From positions 1,674,001-1,738,000 of the forward strand of contig NZ_JUGU01000001.1 of the NCBI RefSeq assembly GCF_000799465.1: a stretch of 64,000 nt of DNA. Direction: 5' to 3'. Below, piece after piece: positions 60,187-64,000 of this stretch (the stretch's first letter is position 1; each line of letters begins with the position of its first letter). Made by a program: the position numbers and the translations under genes. This DNA is from Psychroserpens sp. Hel_I_66. Its GTDB lineage: Bacteria; Bacteroidota; Bacteroidia; Flavobacteriales; Flavobacteriaceae. Below the pieces are notes generated by a model that made no database searches, was not told the DNA's origin, and saw nothing but the letters and a program-made list of their open reading frames with translations.

Positions 60187-63100
60187 TTAACTAGCCTTTT
60201 GATTATAAACACTCCTACTATTGCCATAATAGTTAGAATAAATATGTTGGTAAACATTAGCTGTTTTAACACCTACCTCTTCATCTGTATAAAAGTCTTG
60301 TGGTAAATACAATAAGTTATCATAAATTGCACTTTTAACCTGTGCTTTTATTTGCCTACTTTCTCTCCAATTTTCAATTTTAAGCTTTTCAGATTTTAAA
60401 GTTTCTAACGTTTTTGCAGCTACTTTTTTAACTTCTTTTAATTCTTTAATTGAAAGTTCTTTGCCTTCCTTCAGTAAATCGAAAATAGCCAATGTTTCTT
60501 GATCTTTTAAATTTTCTCTAACTACACGTTGTTCTTCAACTGATAAATCCTCAATGAATTTTGTAAGATTTCCGAAAGTTTCAATAGTATCTTCTAAACT
60601 TTTTCCTTTGTTGTACTCATCAATTATTTCTTTGTAACGCTCATAAAAGGCAATACGTAATGGATTTTCTTTAAGCATTTGTTCTAAGCGCTGCTCAATG
60701 GCTTCTTGTAAATTAAATACCAAGGTGTTTTTACGAGGTGTTTTTGCGAAAGCAGCTCTTAGCTTATCGAAATCTAAAGATGATAAATCCACATAAACTT
60801 CTTTATGAGGTTCATTGACTAAAATTTGATCTTGAATAACAACACTGTCACTCACTATAGCTTGCAAGTCCATAATGATTTGAGTAACATCTGCTGATTT
60901 CACATTTTGATTTAATGCAGTATAAATAGCCTCAATTGCATTGTAATCTCTCTCGTGTTTCTTTAATTTATCATTAGGAAACAACGCTTTGTATTTTCTA
61001 AAAACAACTCGAGCCATGGCTTCAAAAGTGGTTCTTGTGGTTTCATTTAAACACACACAATCTGTAGCCTCTTTTATTTTTGCAATTTTAGACATTGGTT
61101 TGGCATCCTTTAAGTCTTGAAGGGAAAACTTCAATTCTATTAAATACGCTTTTACATCTTTAATAGCTTGCTTTAATTCTATTTCTACATCTTCTAAAGG
61201 TTCAACAGGTTTTCCAAGTTTTCCTTTTCCACCAGACTTCCCGCCTTCACCATAAATAGAATAGGCATGTTCTAATTGTTTATAAACATTACCATAATCT
61301 ATAATTAAACCGTTTTCTTTTTCATCATCATAGACACGATTGGCTCTTGCAATGGTTTGCATTAGCGTGTGTCCTTTTATAGGTTTATCTAGATATACTG
61401 TTGAAACGCAAGGTGCATCAAAACCAGTAATCCACATGGCACAAACTATGGCTAATCGAAACGGATTGTCTTCATCTTTAAACTCTTTCTCTAAGTTTCT
61501 TTCCACCATTTTTCTGCGATGCACCTCAATATCTAAATCCATTTTACGGAACTTATCTACTTCATTTTGCTCACTACTCACGACCACACAAATTTCGGTT
61601 TCTTTTATTTTGTTGTATTTGCGTTTAAGTTCTTGTTCTTCTTGTTGGTCTTCTGCATTTTTAATGCGCTCTTCTAATTCTTTTAAATATTCTGGCCAAT
61701 AGCTTTGAATCAATTCGTACATTCTAACTGCTGTTGGCTTATCTAAAGCCACATACATCGCCTTACCTTGATACCCTCTTTCGTTAAAATGCCAAACCAA
61801 ATCTTTGGCAATAGCTTCTAAACGCGGTTGTGCTGTAAGTATAGGATAGTTTCTACTAAATAAATATTCAAGTTTTTTCTTTTGGTCATCATCAAGGTCT
61901 TCGTTTTCAAAGACCTCAGCCATTTGGTCGTCTAATTCTGGATTAGTGATATCTAACTTTTCGCCACGATTTAAATAACGTAATGGTAAGGTGGCTTCAT
62001 CTTCTATGGCACGTTTAAAGTCATATACCGACACATATTCACCAAAGATATTTTTGGTTAGCTCTTCCTCTTCCTTTATAATTGGTGTTCCTGTAAACCC
62101 TAAATAAGATGCATTTGGCAAACCATGAAAACGCATATTTCTTGCATAAGTACCAGATTGGGTTCGGTGTGCTTCGTCACTAATGACGATGACGTTTTTA
62201 CGTTCTGTGATTAAGGGATATTCACTTTCTAGTTTTGGATCTATTGAAAATTTATGAATGAGTGTAAACACATATCTGTGATTTTCAGAGAGCAGTTCTC
62301 GTAAATGCTCCCGACCAGTCATGCCTTTCTTTTTACCTGCTATTACATTTTTATCGTTTACGACGCCAACTCCAGAAAACGTATCGTACAATTGGTTTTC
62401 TAATTCGGTTCTGTCAACAGCAATTAAAAAGGTGTACGAACCCCCTAATTTTCTATGAATTTTCTCGCATAAAAACACCATAGAATATGATTTACCAGAA
62501 CCTTGTGTATGCCAAAACACTCCTAATTTCCCCTCTAAATCCTCAATATTATCGACATTCTCTATGACTTTATTTACACCAATATATTGGTGGTTTTTAG
62601 CCATAAGTTTTACAACGTCACCTTCCGAATCATCAAATAATAAAAAGTTTTCAAAAATATCCATTAAACGATGCTTGTCGCAAGTCCCACGAAGCATGGT
62701 ATCTAAACTTACTTCACCTTCTTCGTGTTCTTCAATACGTTTCCAGTCTAAAAAGTATTTATATTTACTTGTTATGGTTCCTACTTTGGCATCTAAGCCA
62801 TTACTTAAAATGACGAATCCATTATTATGGAACACATGCGGAATTGCGTCTTTATAATCTTTTAAATTGTCATTATAGGCATGACGCAAATCTTGATGAT
62901 GCGCTTTCAACTCAAAAAACACTAACGGAATCCCATTTACAAAACCAACCACATCTGGTCTTCTGGAATATAACTCTCCTATAACTTCTAATTGTCTTAC
63001 AGCTAAAAAGTGATTGTCTTGGTAGTTATTAAAATTAAAAACTTTGAGTTTAGTTTTTACCAACTCGCCTTTATCATTGGTATAACTTACAGGAACACCA

Positions 63101-63399
63101 TTTTTAAGCAAGTTGCTTTTTTCTTTATTTATACTCCCTAAGGTTTGGTCTGCTACATTTTGAGTGATTCTATCTACAGCTTGCTGATAGGCTAATTCTG
63201 GATGATGTGGATTTAGTTTTTTAAGCGCTTGTAATACATAGCGTGATAAGATGACTTCACTTTTATATTCTCTACCTAATAAACCATCTGCTCCAAAAGA
63301 TTCTTTTTTCCAAGCAGAAAGGACTGTCCAACCCAATTCCTCGAGAACCTCTTGCGTTGCGTTTTCTATTAAACCGTCTTCTGAATATTCGTAACTCAT
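60187..63399 (-). CDS. hsdR: Type I restriction enzyme R subunit
   Basis: The 1070-residue protein has an N-terminal nuclease domain with D149, E163 and K165 (RRPDVVGFVNGIPLVFFELK, PD-ELK motif). The helicase motor follows: Walker A WHTQGSGKS (about 297-304), DEAH VISDEAHRTQSG, motif III GFTGTP and later AMWITGFDAPCVSTVYLDKPIKGHTLMQTIARANR. A C-terminal helical domain binds HsdM. It translocates and cleaves unmodified DNA. Its ATG overlaps the stop of the upstream gene (ATGA). HsdM and HsdS must lie beyond the right edge. Confidence 0.95.
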   Translation of the reverse strand: MSYEYSEDGLIENATQEVLEELGWTVLSAWKKESFGADGLLGREYKSEVILSRYVLQALKKLNPHHPELAYQQAVDRITQNVADQTLGSINKEKSNLLKNGVPVSYTNDKGELVKTKLKVFNFNNYQDNHFLAVRQLEVIGELYSRRPDVVGFVNGIPLVFFELKAHHQDLRHAYNDNLKDYKDAIPHVFHNNGFVILSNGLDAKVGTITSKYKYFLDWKRIEEHEEGEVSLDTMLRGTCDKHRLMDIFENFLLFDDSEGDVVKLMAKNHQYIGVNKVIENVDNIEDLEGKLGVFWHTQGSGKSYSMVFLCEKIHRKLGGSYTFLIAVDRTELENQLYDTFSGVGVVNDKNVIAGKKKGMTGREHLRELLSENHRYVFTLIHKFSIDPKLESEYPLITERKNVIVISDEAHRTQSGTYARNMRFHGLPNASYLGFTGTPIIKEEEELTKNIFGEYVSVYDFKRAIEDEATLPLRYLNRGEKLDITNPELDDQMAEVFENEDLDDDQKKKLEYLFSRNYPILTAQPRLEAIAKDLVWHFNERGYQGKAMYVALDKPTAVRMYELIQSYWPEYLKELEERIKNAEDQQEEQELKRKYNKIKETEICVVVSSEQNEVDKFRKMDLDIEVHRRKMVERNLEKEFKDEDNPFRLAIVCAMWITGFDAPCVSTVYLDKPIKGHTLMQTIARANRVYDDEKENGLIIDYGNVYKQLEHAYSIYGEGGKSGGKGKLGKPVEPLEDVEIELKQAIKDVKAYLIELKFSLQDLKDAKPMSKIAKIKEATDCVCLNETTRTTFEAMARVVFRKYKALFPNDKLKKHERDYNAIEAIYTALNQNVKSADVTQIIMDLQAIVSDSVVIQDQILVNEPHKEVYVDLSSLDFDKLRAAFAKTPRKNTLVFNLQEAIEQRLEQMLKENPLRIAFYERYKEIIDEYNKGKSLEDTIETFGNLTKFIEDLSVEEQRVVRENLKDQETLAIFDLLKEGKELSIKELKEVKKVAAKTLETLKSEKLKIENWRESRQIKAQVKSAIYDNLLYLPQDFYTDEEVGVKTANVYQHIYSNYYGNSRSVYNQKAS

Positions 63400-64000
63400 A
63401 GTTTATCTATCTTATAAAAAACACTTTTCTTCCTCGTTTTATTAAATATCTTCTTATCTAATTTAGATATAAATTTATTGACGTCTTTGTCCGTAATAAC
63501 ATTAGAATAATTGTATTTTCCAACGAAAAACATATTAGTTTCCGTATCCATTTCTACAAAATCAAACTTATCAATAAAACCTATTTTTGTTTTTGAAAAA
63601 CCAACATTTAAATATCCAAAATTATCTAATATGATATTCAAAGTGAAGTCTTTATCTTTTTTTTCTAATATAATTCTAAAACCATAATAATAATTAGTTC
63701 CATTACAATCTTGATCTGTTTCAAAATCGTAATCTTTTATTAAACGACTAATTATTTCATTCCTTTTAATATCAATCATTACCCAATCGTACCAACTTCT
63801 AGGTCTGTGCACATAGAAGTGATGATCCCACCATTTAAAATTTACTGCTTTATGCTCTGGGTCTTGCAACCAACTGTGAAAACGACCATTATGGTAAATA
63901 TTTTTATGTGCATTTTTCGCTCTTAAAATAGCTTGCTCTTCTTCATTCCAACTTTCTATTTTAGAATCTGAACTGACTAATTCCTTAAAATATCCTTGAA
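63396..64000 (-). CDS. Unrecognised protein encoded upstream of hsdR (partial at right edge)
   Basis: The frame is open from the right edge and at least 200 residues are visible. Reading inward it begins QGYFKELVSSDSKIESWNEEE, passes through AILRAKNAHKNIYHNGRFHSWLQ and FKWWDHHFYVHRPRSWYDWVMI, and ends FNKTRKKSVFYKIDKL. It is rich in Trp, His and Tyr in the WWDHHFYVHRPRSWYDW stretch. No family is recognised. The 4-bp overlap with hsdR shows co-expression, so it probably belongs to the type I locus. A shorter start inside (TTG at 63869) is not credible because the frame continues upstream. Confidence 0.7.
   Translation of the reverse strand, partial: QGYFKELVSSDSKIESWNEEEQAILRAKNAHKNIYHNGRFHSWLQDPEHKAVNFKWWDHHFYVHRPRSWYDWVMIDIKRNEIISRLIKDYDFETDQDCNGTNYYYGFRIILEKKDKDFTLNIILDNFGYLNVGFSKTKIGFIDKFDFVEMDTETNMFFVGKYNYSNVITDKDVNKFISKLDKKIFNKTRKKSVFYKIDKL

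Noticed and set aside
60187..64000. Complete type I restriction-modification system
   Set aside because: Only HsdR is present in the window; HsdM and HsdS are not seen.
1..64000. CRISPR array or rRNA operon
   Set aside because: No regularly spaced identical repeats or rRNA-like sequence were found; the only tandem repeats are the 7-bp and 12-bp tracts listed.

Overview
The window is from a low-GC (roughly one third G+C by eye) member of the Bacteroidota, almost certainly Flavobacteriaceae. Supporting signs are a type IX secretion sorting domain on the first complete gene, TAnnTTTG promoter boxes in front of several genes, no purine-rich ribosome sites, a MurA with Asp in place of the catalytic Cys, a DnaJ with only two CxxC motifs, family-typical DUF4290 and RecQ-Fmt-HU neighbourhoods, and a SpoIIM/DUF4129/DUF4350/MoxR/DUF58 locus. 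No rRNA or CRISPR array was seen.

Positions 1-50,000 are mostly chromosomal backbone. They hold the tail of a cysH-like gene, a T9SS cargo protein, sucC, lysA with a divergent ACT-domain protein, an AI-2E transporter, and a secreted M28 peptidase. A six-gene minus-strand operon (14146 to 8051) encodes an ABC exporter, MscS, an outer-membrane barrel, a sigma-54-type response regulator without a DNA-binding domain, and PPK2. Next come grpE-dnaJ, a YceI lipoprotein, a TonB receptor, NDH-2, an ECF sigma factor with two membrane partners, an acyltransferase, a Nudix enzyme, a PPIase, an M3 peptidase, thioredoxin, the Bat-like/MoxR operon, SET-domain and MurA genes, recQ, fmt, HU, yqgE and a class IV aminotransferase. 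An octamer, TTCCGAAG or its complement, occurs at least 37 times in this part and was not seen after 49,395.

From about 50,020 the character changes. A tRNA-Met is followed directly by a tyrosine recombinase, two small element genes, and then an accessory region. That region contains a compact four-gene SMC/toprim/kleisin/KITE module (53067-58236) resembling a rearranged, shortened Wadjet (JetABCD/MksBEFG) anti-plasmid system. It also contains a small lipoprotein gene, a decayed LytTR response regulator, and a type I restriction HsdR whose partners lie beyond the window.

The most unusual structure is the way these accessory modules are packaged. The lipoprotein gene, the Wadjet-like operon and, 33 kb away, a lone HEPN-like gene (19706-20161) are each followed by a 125-195 bp foldable element with long imperfect inverted arms and an inner hairpin. 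Each module also begins with a short sequence complementary to the outermost arm of the element at its own 3' end. This is the architecture expected of integron-type gene cassettes (R'/R'' of attC), but no integron integrase is visible and the arms are not canonical. I treat it as a candidate undescribed, or at least divergent, cassette system carrying a defence operon.
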